Below, one piece after another: positions 17,304-25,830 of a stretch of DNA of 64,000 nucleotides. Position 1 is the stretch's first letter; the number at the start of each line of letters is the position of its first letter. The stretch is from Scytonematopsis contorta HA4267-MV1 (lineage in GTDB: Bacteria > Cyanobacteriota > Cyanobacteriia > Cyanobacteriales > Nostocaceae): the NCBI GenBank assembly GCA_019359035.1, contig JAHHIC010000080.1, forward strand, positions 1-64,000, given 5' to 3'. The translations under genes were made by a program, and so were the position numbers. The notes beneath the pieces were generated by a model. It was not told the DNA's origin. It searched no databases and saw only the letters and a list, made by a program, of their open reading frames with translations.

Positions 17304-17445
17304 TATTGCAATTATGCTAATATTAGGCTTTTATATAATTGCAAAAACCATGTTTCATGAAAATATAAAAATCGATAAAATTATGAAGAGTTTCGTAATT
17401 TTTATCTTGATTGCGTTAGTGCTGATTATAGTTCAATATGTGTGA
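17293..17445 (+). CDS. Small membrane protein (50 aa)
   Basis: ATG 17293 opens a 50-codon frame ending TGA at 17443-17445. The product has two hydrophobic segments, MLLFIAIMLILGFYIIA (residues 1-17) and SFVIFILIALVLIIVQYV (33-50), joined by a charged loop FHENIKIDKIMK. That is the pattern of a two-pass small membrane protein. An alternative start in another frame (ATG 17262, MNLRSSNIIINVV) would need a frameshift to reach it, so the gene may once have been longer. It lies 58 bp before the ZIP-like gene in the same direction. No family recognised. Confidence 0.45.
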   Translation: MLLFIAIMLILGFYIIAKTMFHENIKIDKIMKSFVIFILIALVLIIVQYV

Positions 17446-17503
17446 ATACAGACAGCTATGCTTTTGATTAAATTATATTAATTGATGGACAAAAATTATA
17501 GAA

Positions 17504-18253
17504 ATGTTTTCATCTTCCTTTGCTACTTTCGCTTTATCAGCATTAAGCGCAATTTTTTTAACGCTTGTACACCTATTTTCTAGTAAATTAAGATTTGTAA
17601 ATGTCCCTCGTAGTCTTTGGCTTTCCGCTGCAGGAGGAGTTTCTGTTGCTTATGTCTTTGTGCATATTTTACCCGAATTAAGCAAACATCAAGCTGTTCT
17701 AAGGAAAGCAGGAAAAGGAATTATTCCTTTTGTAGAACACCATGTTTACTTACTCGCATTGGTAGGGCTAACTGTGTTTTATGGGTTAGAACGAATTGCT
17801 AAATTATCCCGCTTGCATCGTAAACAAATTGGTAAGCCAGATATGACCAGTGAAAATGTGTTTTGGCTACATATGGTTTCCTTTGGGTTTTACAATGCTT
17901 TAATTGGTTACTTATTACTACATCGAGAAGAACCAGGCATTATTAGTTTGCTAGTGTTTAGTGCAGCGATGGCAACCCATTTTGTTGTTAACGATTTTGG
18001 TTTGCGCGAACACCATCAGCATATATATGACCGTATTGGTCGTTGGATGCTAGCAGCTGCAATTATTGTGGGTTGGGTGCTTGGTGCTGGTACACAACTA
18101 AATGAGGCTGCTATCGCTGTATTATTTTCTTTTTTAGCAGGAGGAATTGTCCTGAATGTATTGAAAGAAGAATTACCGAGCGAGCGAGAAAGCTGCTTTT
18201 GGGCTTTTGCTTTGGGTGCAGGAGGTTATGCAACACTTCTATTAGCTATTTAA
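17504..18253 (+). CDS. ZIP-like polytopic membrane protein
   Basis: A 249-residue protein with about eight hydrophobic segments. The second contains VAYVFVHILPELSKHQ, resembling the His-x-x-Pro-Glu motif of ZIP-type metal transporters, and later segments hold THFVVNDFGLREHHQH (about 164-179), a His-rich loop. These features suggest a metal-linked membrane protein, but overall length and motif spacing do not match a typical ZIP transporter closely. The frame is intact. No TCCAC element precedes it in gene orientation. Function is left open. Confidence 0.55.
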   Translation: MFSSSFATFALSALSAIFLTLVHLFSSKLRFVNVPRSLWLSAAGGVSVAYVFVHILPELSKHQAVLRKAGKGIIPFVEHHVYLLALVGLTVFYGLERIAKLSRLHRKQIGKPDMTSENVFWLHMVSFGFYNALIGYLLLHREEPGIISLLVFSAAMATHFVVNDFGLREHHQHIYDRIGRWMLAAAIIVGWVLGAGTQLNEAAIAVLFSFLAGGIVLNVLKEELPSERESCFWAFALGAGGYATLLLAI

Positions 18254-18307
18254 TATTTTCAACAGCTAGATTATTCGGGTTATTACTTATGATAACGCCA
18301 ATTTTTT

Positions 18308-18327
18308 CAGTGGAAAACTCGTGGAGA
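18308..18327 (-). promoter_or_regulatory. TCCAC-N6-TCCAC element, copy F (reverse orientation)
   Basis: Minus-strand copy TCTCCACGAGTTTTCCACTG, 134 bp before the peptidoglycan-binding gene at 18461 but pointing the other way. If the site is bound by a dimeric regulator it could still act on 18461; no gene starts downstream of it on the minus strand. Confidence 0.45.
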
Positions 18328-18460
18328 AATTCAATATTATTTATATTGCCAATTAGAAAATTTACTTACTTTTGATAGAGCAATAGATAAAACTATTGAT
18401 TGATGATATTTCTTTCCGCAAAAGACTTTAATAGATTATAAAAGAAAGGAGTTAAATATC

Positions 18461-18853
18461 ATGTTAGCAAAATTTACAAAAGTTATTATTGCTAGCCTTA
18501 TTTCACTAGGTACTGTTTCAGCAATTGCTGTCGGAGCAGTATTTACAAATGCTTCACCAGCGAACGCTCAAGTTGTAGATGGCAGAATAGCTGAATACAA
18601 TCCTCGTACTGCACCTGTGTTAAATGTTGGGGATAGAGGACCAGTAGTTAGAGATTTGCAACTCTTTTTACGCAGAAGAGGGTACTACTTTGGTCGAATT
18701 GATGGTATCTATGGTTCGCGTACTGCTCAAGCTGTAAGGGTTGCTCAACTCGATAGAGGTGTAAGAGTAGATGGTATTGTGGGGAGAAATACTTGGGCTG
18801 CTTTATATAATCCACTTCTGCTTCAAGGCGACCAACCTGGTCCGTTTGACTAA
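18461..18853 (+). CDS. Secreted peptidoglycan-binding domain protein
   Basis: A 130-residue exported protein. Residues 1-37 are a signal peptide ending ASPANAQVV. Residues 54-118 are a PG_binding_1 domain (VLNVGDRGPVVRDLQLFLRRRGYY, then FGRIDGIYGSRTAQAV and VDGIVGRNTWAALY). Such three-helix domains bind cell-wall peptidoglycan non-catalytically. No catalytic domain is attached. AGAAAGGAGTTAAATATC gives a strong ribosome site at ATG 18461. The next gene, an HtrA-type protease, also acts in the periplasm and follows after 82 bp and a hairpin. Confidence 0.85.
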   Translation: MLAKFTKVIIASLISLGTVSAIAVGAVFTNASPANAQVVDGRIAEYNPRTAPVLNVGDRGPVVRDLQLFLRRRGYYFGRIDGIYGSRTAQAVRVAQLDRGVRVDGIVGRNTWAALYNPLLLQGDQPGPFD

Positions 18854-18879
18854 TGACTTTAGTATTTTTTTGTCACAAT

Positions 18880-18897
18880 AGGGGCTTTTTGCCCCTT
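18880..18897 (+). terminator. Hairpin after the peptidoglycan-binding gene
   Basis: AGGGGC and GCCCCTT pair around TTTTT just past the stop at 18853. The T-run after the stem is weak, so it may slow rather than end transcription into the protease gene. Confidence 0.45.
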
Positions 18898-18935
18898 GTT
18901 AGACAAATTTTTAATTTACTTAATCTACACATAAT

Positions 18936-20183
18936 ATGAAAATAAATAATATACCTCGAAAACCTAATAACAGAAGTCAGCACTTGTGGTTATTACCTTT
19001 AGCCAGTGTTGCGGTAGGGGTTTTAAGTAGCTGTTCAAGAGATATATCCAGAGAATTACCTGCTCCGACTGCTACTCCTCTAGCTGCTAATGAATCTGTC
19101 AATGAATCACAAAGACTAGAAAACCGTTCTTTAGCACCAACAGTTGACGACAATAACTTTGTAGCAGCAGTTGTTGAAAAAGTAGAACCTGCGGTAGTTC
19201 AAATTAACACTTCCCGAACTGTTAGAACTCAAGCACCACAGTTCCCTGATGAGTTCAATGACCCAGTATTTCGACGTTATTTCGGAGAAAATTTGCCACC
19301 ACAATCACAAGAACGTGTTATACGCGGTGTAGGCTCTGGATTTGTGATTAATCCCAACGGTCAAATTATCACTAATGCCCATGTTGTTAATAATGCCGAT
19401 ACAGTAAGAGTAACTTTTTCTGATGGTCGCACTTTTGAAGGAAAAGTGTTGGGGAGAGACCCTGTGAGTGATATTGCTGTTGTGCAAATCCAGGGCAATA
19501 GCTTACCAACAACAGAAACAGCAGATATTAATTCGGTAAAACCAGGACAGTGGGCAATTGCGATTGGTAATCCTTTAGGTCTTCAACAAACTGTGACAGT
19601 AGGTGTTGTCAGTGCTATAGACCGCTCATTAAATCTTTCAACTAGACCTAGTAGCTATATTCAAACCGATACCGCAATTAATCCTGGTAATTCCGGAGGA
19701 CCACTTTTAAATGCTCGCGGTCAAGTTATAGGTGTTAACACTGCTATTATTCAAGGTGCAGAAGGTATTGGTTTTGCTATTCCTATTAATACTGCTCAAC
19801 GAATAGCCCAGCAATTGATAACTGAGGGTAAAGTTGAATACCCTTATTTAGGTATTCAGATGATACCTTTGACACCGGAAGTTAAGCAAAGAATAAACAG
19901 CTATCCAAACAGTAATGTCCAAATTGTGGCAGACCAAGGAATTCTTATTGCCAGAGTAATTCCTGGTTCTCCTGCTGCTAGAGTTGGGTTACGTACAGGA
20001 GATGTGATTCAACAAATTAACAATCAATCAGTGACTACTGGAGAAGAAGTTCAGCAAATTTTGGACAAAAATGGTTTAAATAATAATTTACAAATTCAAG
20101 TTTTACGTAGTGGGCAAAATTTGCAATTTACAGTAAAACCTAAAGCATTACCATCTCCAACTCAAAATAATAATCGTCCTTGA
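18936..20183 (+). CDS. HtrA/DegP-type serine protease with PDZ domain
   Basis: A 415-residue envelope protease. The N-terminus has a signal segment with a lipobox-like LSSC (residues 29-32), so it may be lipid-anchored. The trypsin-like domain (about 80-290) carries the triad His149 (TNAHVV), Asp179 (VSDIAVV) and Ser253 (NPGNSGGPL). A PDZ domain covers about 300-400 (GILIARVIPGSPAARVGLRTGDVIQQINN). These proteases degrade or refold damaged periplasmic and thylakoid-lumen proteins under light or heat stress. HhoA, HhoB and HtrA cannot be told apart here. Start ATG 18936 has no clear ribosome site. Confidence 0.9.
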   Translation: MKINNIPRKPNNRSQHLWLLPLASVAVGVLSSCSRDISRELPAPTATPLAANESVNESQRLENRSLAPTVDDNNFVAAVVEKVEPAVVQINTSRTVRTQAPQFPDEFNDPVFRRYFGENLPPQSQERVIRGVGSGFVINPNGQIITNAHVVNNADTVRVTFSDGRTFEGKVLGRDPVSDIAVVQIQGNSLPTTETADINSVKPGQWAIAIGNPLGLQQTVTVGVVSAIDRSLNLSTRPSSYIQTDTAINPGNSGGPLLNARGQVIGVNTAIIQGAEGIGFAIPINTAQRIAQQLITEGKVEYPYLGIQMIPLTPEVKQRINSYPNSNVQIVADQGILIARVIPGSPAARVGLRTGDVIQQINNQSVTTGEEVQQILDKNGLNNNLQIQVLRSGQNLQFTVKPKALPSPTQNNNRP

Positions 20184-20209
20184 AAAACTCGTCACCTAGA
20201 TTGTTAAGT

Positions 20210-20335
20210 TCAATTGTCATCATTTTCTAAATTGGACTTACCACTTGCCGTAATCAATATTTTCTGTTTGCGGCTATATTTTTTGTAAAGAGACATGACA
20301 ATAGCAAGAAAACCGATTAATTGTCCAAAACGCAC
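20210..20335 (-). CDS. Short ORF, possible remnant of a PerM-like permease
   Basis: GTG 20335 lies 7 nt after AGGAGG and opens a 41-codon frame, MRFGQLIGFLAIVMSLYKKYS and a polar tail. The first 17 residues resemble the N-terminus of AI-2E/PerM family permeases in cyanobacteria, but the hydrophobic body is missing. It may be a leftover 5' end that still has its ribosome site, or a genuine one-pass small protein. It is upstream of nothing on its strand and lies just downstream of the large response regulator. Confidence 0.35.
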   Translation of the reverse strand: MRFGQLIGFLAIVMSLYKKYSRKQKILITASGKSNLENDDN

Positions 20336-20364
20336 AATGCACCCTCCTATTTTTTACGTAGCTA

Positions 20365-22194
20365 TTATTTTGACATAGACAACTCTTGCCTCAATTTTTG
20401 AATTCGCTTTAGACGGTTGAAAATACGGGTGATTAGTTTTGAATCGATGATAGACTTGCTGACACAATCATCGCCACCAACTGTAAATATTTCCTCAACA
20501 ATATCGGCTTCTAAATCATTAACAAGAAACATTACTGGTAGTAACTCCCAATACGGGTCGTTACGTACTAACTGACATAGTTCAATTCCACTTATATCAG
20601 CCATTTCCACATCTAGAATCAACAAATTTGGAGAAAATTTTGTCAGCTTCTCCCAAAAACAATGTGAGTCATCCACAGTTGCCACATCAAGTTCCAAAGG
20701 TTCTAATTTTTCTTGTATCGCAGTTAATACTTCTCGGTCATTACTTACAACCATAACTTTCGCTTCAGTAATACGATTTTGTTGTAAAACTTGAATTACT
20801 AGCTCTAAAATTTGCTTTGCAGGCATGGACTTGTTTAAAAAACCACGTCCGCGCGCTCGCATAACTGCTAAACGGTCAGCAAAATTGTCTTTGTCTGTTA
20901 TAACTAATGTTGGAATTGATAGTGTTTGCTCTTTTGGCAGTTCGCAAAAGCTAAGGTCAAGCAACACGACATCAGGACATGAATTTGAAATTACACTCAT
21001 AGCAGTATCAGGATTATTAGCATTTTTAGCTTCTATTCCTTGATTTGTGGCCTCTTGAGCTAACTGCTTCACAAGTTCTATATCATTGCTAACTATCATA
21101 AGTTGATTTTTGCACTGTGAGTCAGGCGCTATGGTATCATCGATTTGTTTAGCTGAGAAATTTTCCAGTTCTCTTCGTAACTCCATTAAGAGTTTATCCA
21201 AATGTAAATATTGGGTATTATCAATACAATCTTTTCTCTGAAATACATTTTCGATTTCAGTAGCTAATAGCGAACCCTCTGTAAAACCAAAACTTCCCAA
21301 AGCACCTACGAGCTTGTGAGATTCTTGCTGTGCTTGTTCCTGTAATTGAGGGTTTAGCTTACCCTTTTTCAACGCATTAGTTGCTTTCTCTATAACAGCA
21401 ATACGCAAGCCAACCTTTGCCTGAAAACCCTCACGTAACTGTTGAACTGCTGCGAACAAAGTTTTTTGTTGTTCTAAATTTTCTTTTGGTTCTATTTCTT
21501 CGTTGCTTTGATTATGGTACAAAGGTTTCAGCCGATAACCCATTCCATAAACAGTTTCAATAAAATCGTAATTAGCGCCTGCTGCTTTGAGTTTTCGCCG
21601 CAAACTTTTAATATGAGATTTAATCGTGTCTTCTTCTGGTGGTTCTTTATCAGCAGCCCAAAGTTGGTCTACAATTGTACTGCGATTAAAAATGCGCTGA
21701 TTGTTACGTAAAAAAAGCTCTAAAAGGCTGAATTCCTTTGCTGTTAAATGCAGTTCAACCTCAGCATAAGTCACTTTACAACTGCTGGGGTCGAGATGCA
21801 AAAGACCCCATTCTAACACCGGAGGTAAGCGAGAACTACCACGGCGAATTAAAGCGCGAATGCGAGCTAATAATACCATAAAGTCAAATGGCTTGACTAC
21901 ATAATCATCTGCCCCTGCATCCAAACCAATAACTTTGTCGCTTCCGCTATCAAGTGCTGTTAACAATAAAATTGGCATTTGATAACCTTGCTGGCGTAAT
22001 TGGCGACAAAGGCTAATACCATCTAACTTAGGCAGCATGATATCAAGCACAACTAAATCATAGCTACAAACAGACACCAATTCCAAGCCAGCTTCACCAT
22101 CAGCAGCAACATCAACTACACAATTCTGCTTATTGAGAACTGCTGATATACCCTGAGCTAATAAATTATCATCTTCAATTAAGAGAATTTTCAT
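20365..22194 (-). CDS. OmpR-class response regulator with three receivers and an HPt domain
   Basis: A 609-residue cytosolic signalling protein. Order: receiver 1 (1-118; ILLIEDDNLLAQG, phospho-Asp in DLVVLDIMLPKLDG), OmpR winged-helix DNA-binding domain (about 125-225; SLRRKLKAAGANYDFIETVYGMGYRL), HPt-like domain (about 250-345; ESHKLVGALGSFGF, phospho-His), receiver 2 (about 372-480) and receiver 3 (about 485-600; LLILDVEMADISG). The start is set at codon 60 of the longest frame, ATG 22194, where the receiver begins. Receiver 2 looks degenerate. An OmpR-type reader fits the direct-repeat TCCAC elements of the surrounding block, but the link is inference. Confidence 0.85.
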   Translation of the reverse strand: MKILLIEDDNLLAQGISAVLNKQNCVVDVAADGEAGLELVSVCSYDLVVLDIMLPKLDGISLCRQLRQQGYQMPILLLTALDSGSDKVIGLDAGADDYVVKPFDFMVLLARIRALIRRGSSRLPPVLEWGLLHLDPSSCKVTYAEVELHLTAKEFSLLELFLRNNQRIFNRSTIVDQLWAADKEPPEEDTIKSHIKSLRRKLKAAGANYDFIETVYGMGYRLKPLYHNQSNEEIEPKENLEQQKTLFAAVQQLREGFQAKVGLRIAVIEKATNALKKGKLNPQLQEQAQQESHKLVGALGSFGFTEGSLLATEIENVFQRKDCIDNTQYLHLDKLLMELRRELENFSAKQIDDTIAPDSQCKNQLMIVSNDIELVKQLAQEATNQGIEAKNANNPDTAMSVISNSCPDVVLLDLSFCELPKEQTLSIPTLVITDKDNFADRLAVMRARGRGFLNKSMPAKQILELVIQVLQQNRITEAKVMVVSNDREVLTAIQEKLEPLELDVATVDDSHCFWEKLTKFSPNLLILDVEMADISGIELCQLVRNDPYWELLPVMFLVNDLEADIVEEIFTVGGDDCVSKSIIDSKLITRIFNRLKRIQKLRQELSMSK

Positions 22195-22541
22195 AAGAAA
22201 AACAGCTTTTAAAATCGCTCTCACGTGGAGGTTAGTTTTGAAATTTTTATAATTAGAACTAAAGCCCCCTGCCACGTCCTTTTGTACCGTAGAGTGTGTA
22301 ACGCTTCGATAAAATTTGAGCGTAGCGATAAGACTTGTAGCTTCACGCACCATCATTGGATTGTGACACACTCCGTAAGCCTTAATAATATGACCATATA
22401 TTTATGTATTTCTTTTATTTAAAGTTTTTAATCTACCAAAGGTAAGGGATAAAAATACAACTAAAGGTGTAAGTTAAGATTAAACTTACGGCTAAATAGT
22501 TTACAACAGTCGCTAACTATTTCGACTTTTACCTTTAATAA
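22195..22541. other. Spacer without a gene
   Basis: 347 bp upstream of the response regulator. It holds a GC-richer stretch around 22260-22380 with fragments of the 'gagcgtagcgataag' type of dispersed cyanobacterial repeat. No supported gene, TCCAC element or terminator is seen. Confidence 0.4.
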
Positions 22542-23165
22542 TTAAAGTTCAGGATGCAACCAAATAAACAATCCGGCTGAAGCCGCAGTACCAACAAAGT
22601 GGGTTGCAATACCGTTGACATTCGCCATTGCCACAAAAACATCAAGCGAACGAATAATACGAGTAGGGTCGTAAATGGCAATCCCTTGAGGTTGAGCAAT
22701 AGATTTTGCTAGTAGTACCCCTAATCCTGATAAACTTCCCACAAGAAAAATCAGCATTCCCACAAAACCAGTAATAACTGCTATCCGTAGCAAGCCCATG
22801 ACCTCTACTTTTTTCGGATGTAAAGCTGGATTAGGGTCACGAAGTCGTTTGGCGTAGCGGGTGATACGGAAAGCTAGATAAATACTAAACAGCAACACCA
22901 AAATTCCACTAACTGCCCAAAAAATGCTGGTTCCAACTCCAGGTACTGTTCCTTGGCTGTAGGTAGGTACTGGTACTCCAGCTGTAGGTGCTACTGCTTG
23001 GCTGAAGTTACGACCAGTGATGGTGAATAATATCATAATAACAGAAGCAGCTCCTAAAGCAAGCTGCACCCAAAGGCTACCCCAACCAACAAAACGCAGA
23101 ATGTTAGCAATTTTTTCAAGGTTAGGATTAACTGTCTTTACTCCCAATGTGCTTTCCATAGTCAT
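22542..23165 (-). CDS. DUF3611 family membrane protein
   Basis: A 207-residue protein with four hydrophobic segments (about 25-50, 80-105, 120-150, 180-205). It carries the family features ILRFVGWGSLWVQLALG near the N-terminus and SLDVFVAMANVNGIATHFVG near the C-terminus. DUF3611 is found in cyanobacteria and in chloroplasts of plants; its function is not established. Frame and length are normal. The ATG at 23165 is followed by a second ATG two codons later; either could serve. It is monocistronic. Confidence 0.8.
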   Translation of the reverse strand: MTMESTLGVKTVNPNLEKIANILRFVGWGSLWVQLALGAASVIMILFTITGRNFSQAVAPTAGVPVPTYSQGTVPGVGTSIFWAVSGILVLLFSIYLAFRITRYAKRLRDPNPALHPKKVEVMGLLRIAVITGFVGMLIFLVGSLSGLGVLLAKSIAQPQGIAIYDPTRIIRSLDVFVAMANVNGIATHFVGTAASAGLFIWLHPEL

Positions 23166-23466
23166 TGTTTAAAATGTTGACTTGATTAAATGCTTTTGTA
23201 TGTATGAATAATAAGTAAGTTTGTAGTTACTTACTACACTCCAAAGTTAGAATAATAACTTGCTAAATTGATACTTTAGTAATAAGAGTTAGATTATTGT
23301 TTCATTAAATTTATGAAATTCTACAAATATATAATTTTTTAAATTGTTATGATAAGTTTTAAACAATTACTGAGACAGGAGGGTATCAGCGACAAGCTAT
23401 TTTACCTAAGGGATAAGCTGATTTGCAGCTAGATTGTATAAGACGAATACGTAAGATTATTGTAGT

Positions 23467-23483
23467 GCGGGCATCTTGCCCGC
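23467..23483. repeat. Palindromic dispersed repeat GCGGGCATCTTGCCCGC
   Basis: GCGGGCA and TGCCCGC form a stem. The same element with its flank recurs, inverted and slightly changed, at 53715-53731. It is one of the common interspersed palindromes of Nostocales. The rest of the spacer 23166-23777 has TCCAC copy G and no gene. Confidence 0.7.
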
Positions 23484-23594
23484 TTCCTGTATATAACTGT
23501 ATACAAATTAAATACGCAACAGCTTATAATTTCACTATTACTTTCAGCATAGTTAAATTGTTTCTAAAGTAGTAATTTAGTCTGTAGTAGAGCT

Positions 23595-23616
23595 TTTCCA
23601 CCAAATTTCCACTATT
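23595..23616 (+). promoter_or_regulatory. TCCAC-N6-TCCAC element, copy G
   Basis: TTCCACCAAATTTCCACTATT keeps both half-sites and the 11-bp period but changes the spacer to CAAATT. It lies 162 bp before the lipoprotein gene at 23778, in its direction. Confidence 0.5.
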
Positions 23617-23777
23617 TGTATATATGTTGGAACTATGTCTATTTAAAGGTAATATGATGCGAATATTTAAATTTTACTGATATCAAAAATTAAAAGTTGT
23701 AAAAGCATTTTTACGACTTCAGTAAATCTTAAAACATTAGCCTCAATTACAAAATTGAATTTTACGGAGGAACTCTC

Positions 23778-24617
23778 ATGATGCATCAATTTATTACTAA
23801 TTTTAATAGGAAGCGCGCACATTTTAACCACAGACCCTTTCGAGTTGGTACTATTGTACTTGCGCTAACGACGATGTTTTTGGGTGCTGCTTGCACCAAC
23901 AATTTAGAAGCAAGACGCGAGGTAGGGGAAACTAACGTAACGGCACAGGAAGTAGCCGACAATACAACCCAGCTAATTGGTAAAACTGTAACGATTAGAA
24001 GCCAACCATTGAAAAAACTTAGCCCAACTACATTCACCGTTAGTAACCAACAATTTTTTGGTGGCGAATCAATTCTAGTTGTAAATGCCACAGGAAGTGC
24101 GACTCCCTTACCTGAAAACGTTGATTTGCAAATTACAGGACCTGTCGCTAACTTTGTAGTCGCAGACATTGAAAGACAGTATGGTTTGAACTTAGACCCC
24201 AATTTGTTAGTGGAATATGAAAACAAACCAGCAATTATTGCACGCTCAATCGCTTTAGCGCCAAAACCAGGGGAAATTAGCAGTAATCCAAGTGCATATT
24301 ACAATAAGGTTATTGCTGTCCCAGCAGAAGTCGAGAAAATCCTTGGACAGAACTCGTTTACCCTTGATGAGGATAAACTATTTGGTGGTCAAGACTTATT
24401 AGTACTAAATCCAAATCCCAAAGTAACCATTCGAGAAGATGAAAGAGTTGTTGTTACTGGAGTACTGCGCCCATTAGTTATCGCAGATATTGAAAGAGAG
24501 TATGGTTTCAACTGGGATACAGGTTTTGAAAGACAGTTGGAAGTAGAGTATAAGGGAAGACCAGTCCTAATTGCCCAATCTGTATACCCATCAGCATTAG
24601 AAGATGCAAGAAGATAA
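23778..24617 (+). CDS. Two-repeat lipoprotein
   Basis: A 279-residue exported protein with a signal segment (residues 17-39) ending in a lipobox LGAAC, so Cys39 is probably lipidated. It contains two tandem modules: residues 50-150 (VTAQEVADN..IGKTVTIRSQPLKKLSPTTFTVSNQQFFGGESILVV) and 160-270 (NKVIAVPAEVEKILGQNSFTLDEDKLFGGQDLLVL). Each ends in VxxDIERxYG, followed by LxVEYxxxPxxIAxS. The module recalls OB-type folds and is shared with the small protein at 1991. CACGGAGGAACTCTC gives a strong ribosome site. Ligand and function are unknown; the TCCAC element upstream suggests co-regulation with envelope stress genes. Confidence 0.65.
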   Translation: MMHQFITNFNRKRAHFNHRPFRVGTIVLALTTMFLGAACTNNLEARREVGETNVTAQEVADNTTQLIGKTVTIRSQPLKKLSPTTFTVSNQQFFGGESILVVNATGSATPLPENVDLQITGPVANFVVADIERQYGLNLDPNLLVEYENKPAIIARSIALAPKPGEISSNPSAYYNKVIAVPAEVEKILGQNSFTLDEDKLFGGQDLLVLNPNPKVTIREDERVVVTGVLRPLVIADIEREYGFNWDTGFERQLEVEYKGRPVLIAQSVYPSALEDARR

Positions 24618-24751
24618 TAAGTAGAAGATTTAAGGCATAAGGAGCTTGATTGTTCTTTATGTCATCTCTTTTATCTGCTGGCAGTATCAATTCTACAATT
24701 TATCGAGCACTAAATTTTAATTCACATTAATATTTAGCTGGAATAGTCACT

Positions 24752-24793
24752 ATGAATTCACGCCCAAGAAACATTATAATAAGTGTTGTTATT
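24752..24793 (+). repeat. 42-bp segment repeated from 17262-17303
   Basis: Second copy of the ATGAATT..AACATTATAATAA..TGTTGTTATT sequence. In this copy the frame stops after about 17 codons, 2 bp into the DUF389 start, so it may act as a leader peptide or be a relic of a gene start. Confidence 0.65.
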
Positions 24794-24801
24794 GCAGACC
24801 A

Positions 24802-25788
24802 ATGATTCAGAATGCTAGCGAACTCATTAAAAATTTTCAGCATAAAAGAGTTGAAGCAACCCAGTTAGAGGAACTGCAAACCGAGTTGTTAGATGAATCC
24901 ACGCCCTCACTGACTTACCTGATTTTAACGGTTGCTTCTTGTACTATCGCGACTCTTGGCTTAATTACTAATAGTGCTGCCGTTATCATCGGAGCGATGA
25001 TAATTGCACCTCTAATGTTACCAATCAGGGGACTGGCTTACGGCGCACTTACTGGTAACATCTTACTCTTTCGCAGAGGGCTAATAGCTATTGTATTCGG
25101 AACTTTATTATCAATTGGGCTAGCTTACTGTATAGAGTTATTAGTCGGAATTTCCACTTTTGACACTGAAGTATTATCCCGTTCTAAACCTACCCTACTA
25201 GATTTAGGAATTGCAGTGACAGCAGGTAGTATTGGCGGTTACGCCAAGGTAAAGCCCACAATTTCTGGTACTTTGGTGGGAACTGCTATTGCAGTTGCGC
25301 TAATGCCACCTATTTGTGTTATTGGTTTAGGTCTAGCCCAAACAAATTGGTCGCTTAGTCAGGGAGCAGCTGTTCTTTACCTTACCAACCTCTTGGGTAT
25401 TACGCTCGCTTGTATGCTAACGTTTTTGATTATGGGCTATTCCTTTATAGAGCGAGCAGGTGCTGCGCTATTTTGGACGCTATTACTTACAGGTATTTTA
25501 CTTCTGCCTCTGAGTGTTAGCTTTGCCCAATTAGTTCGACAGACAAATCTCGAAAGCAATCTCAAGAATGCGCTGCTGACCAAAACCATTACTTTTGAAC
25601 GTATGGAATTGCTCAAAATTGACGCCAATTGGTTAACTCACCCACCGCAAGTTCGGCTCATTGTACGGACAAAAGAAACTGTAACTCCCAAGCAAGTTGG
25701 GTTATTAGAAAAGTTTTTGCAAAAAGAAATGGGTCAGCCTTTCACTCTCATATTTGAGATAAGCCAAGTTAAAGAAGTAAGAAGATAA
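24802..25788 (+). CDS. DUF389 membrane protein
   Basis: A 328-residue protein. After a 35-residue cytosolic head come six membrane segments carrying the DUF389 core: TLGLITNSAAVIIGAMIIAPLMLPI, LDLGIAVTAGSIGGYA and GTLVGTAIAVALMPPICVIG. Residues 240-325 form a soluble tail with VRLIVRTKETVTPKQV. The family is widespread in cyanobacteria and actinobacteria and has no agreed function; transport is likely. The frame is complete. The 42-bp repeat immediately upstream is the only notable feature of its leader. Confidence 0.75.
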   Translation: MIQNASELIKNFQHKRVEATQLEELQTELLDESTPSLTYLILTVASCTIATLGLITNSAAVIIGAMIIAPLMLPIRGLAYGALTGNILLFRRGLIAIVFGTLLSIGLAYCIELLVGISTFDTEVLSRSKPTLLDLGIAVTAGSIGGYAKVKPTISGTLVGTAIAVALMPPICVIGLGLAQTNWSLSQGAAVLYLTNLLGITLACMLTFLIMGYSFIERAGAALFWTLLLTGILLLPLSVSFAQLVRQTNLESNLKNALLTKTITFERMELLKIDANWLTHPPQVRLIVRTKETVTPKQVGLLEKFLQKEMGQPFTLIFEISQVKEVRR

Positions 25789-25830
25789 ACAAGTTACTGC
25801 TTCCAGCAAACTTTAAATTACAGCCTAAGA

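Noticed and set aside
1857-23616. Replication origin marked by DnaA boxes
   Set aside because: The TCCAC element resembles paired DnaA boxes, but the copies are spread singly over 22 kb next to gene starts, and no dnaA, dnaN or clustered boxes are present.
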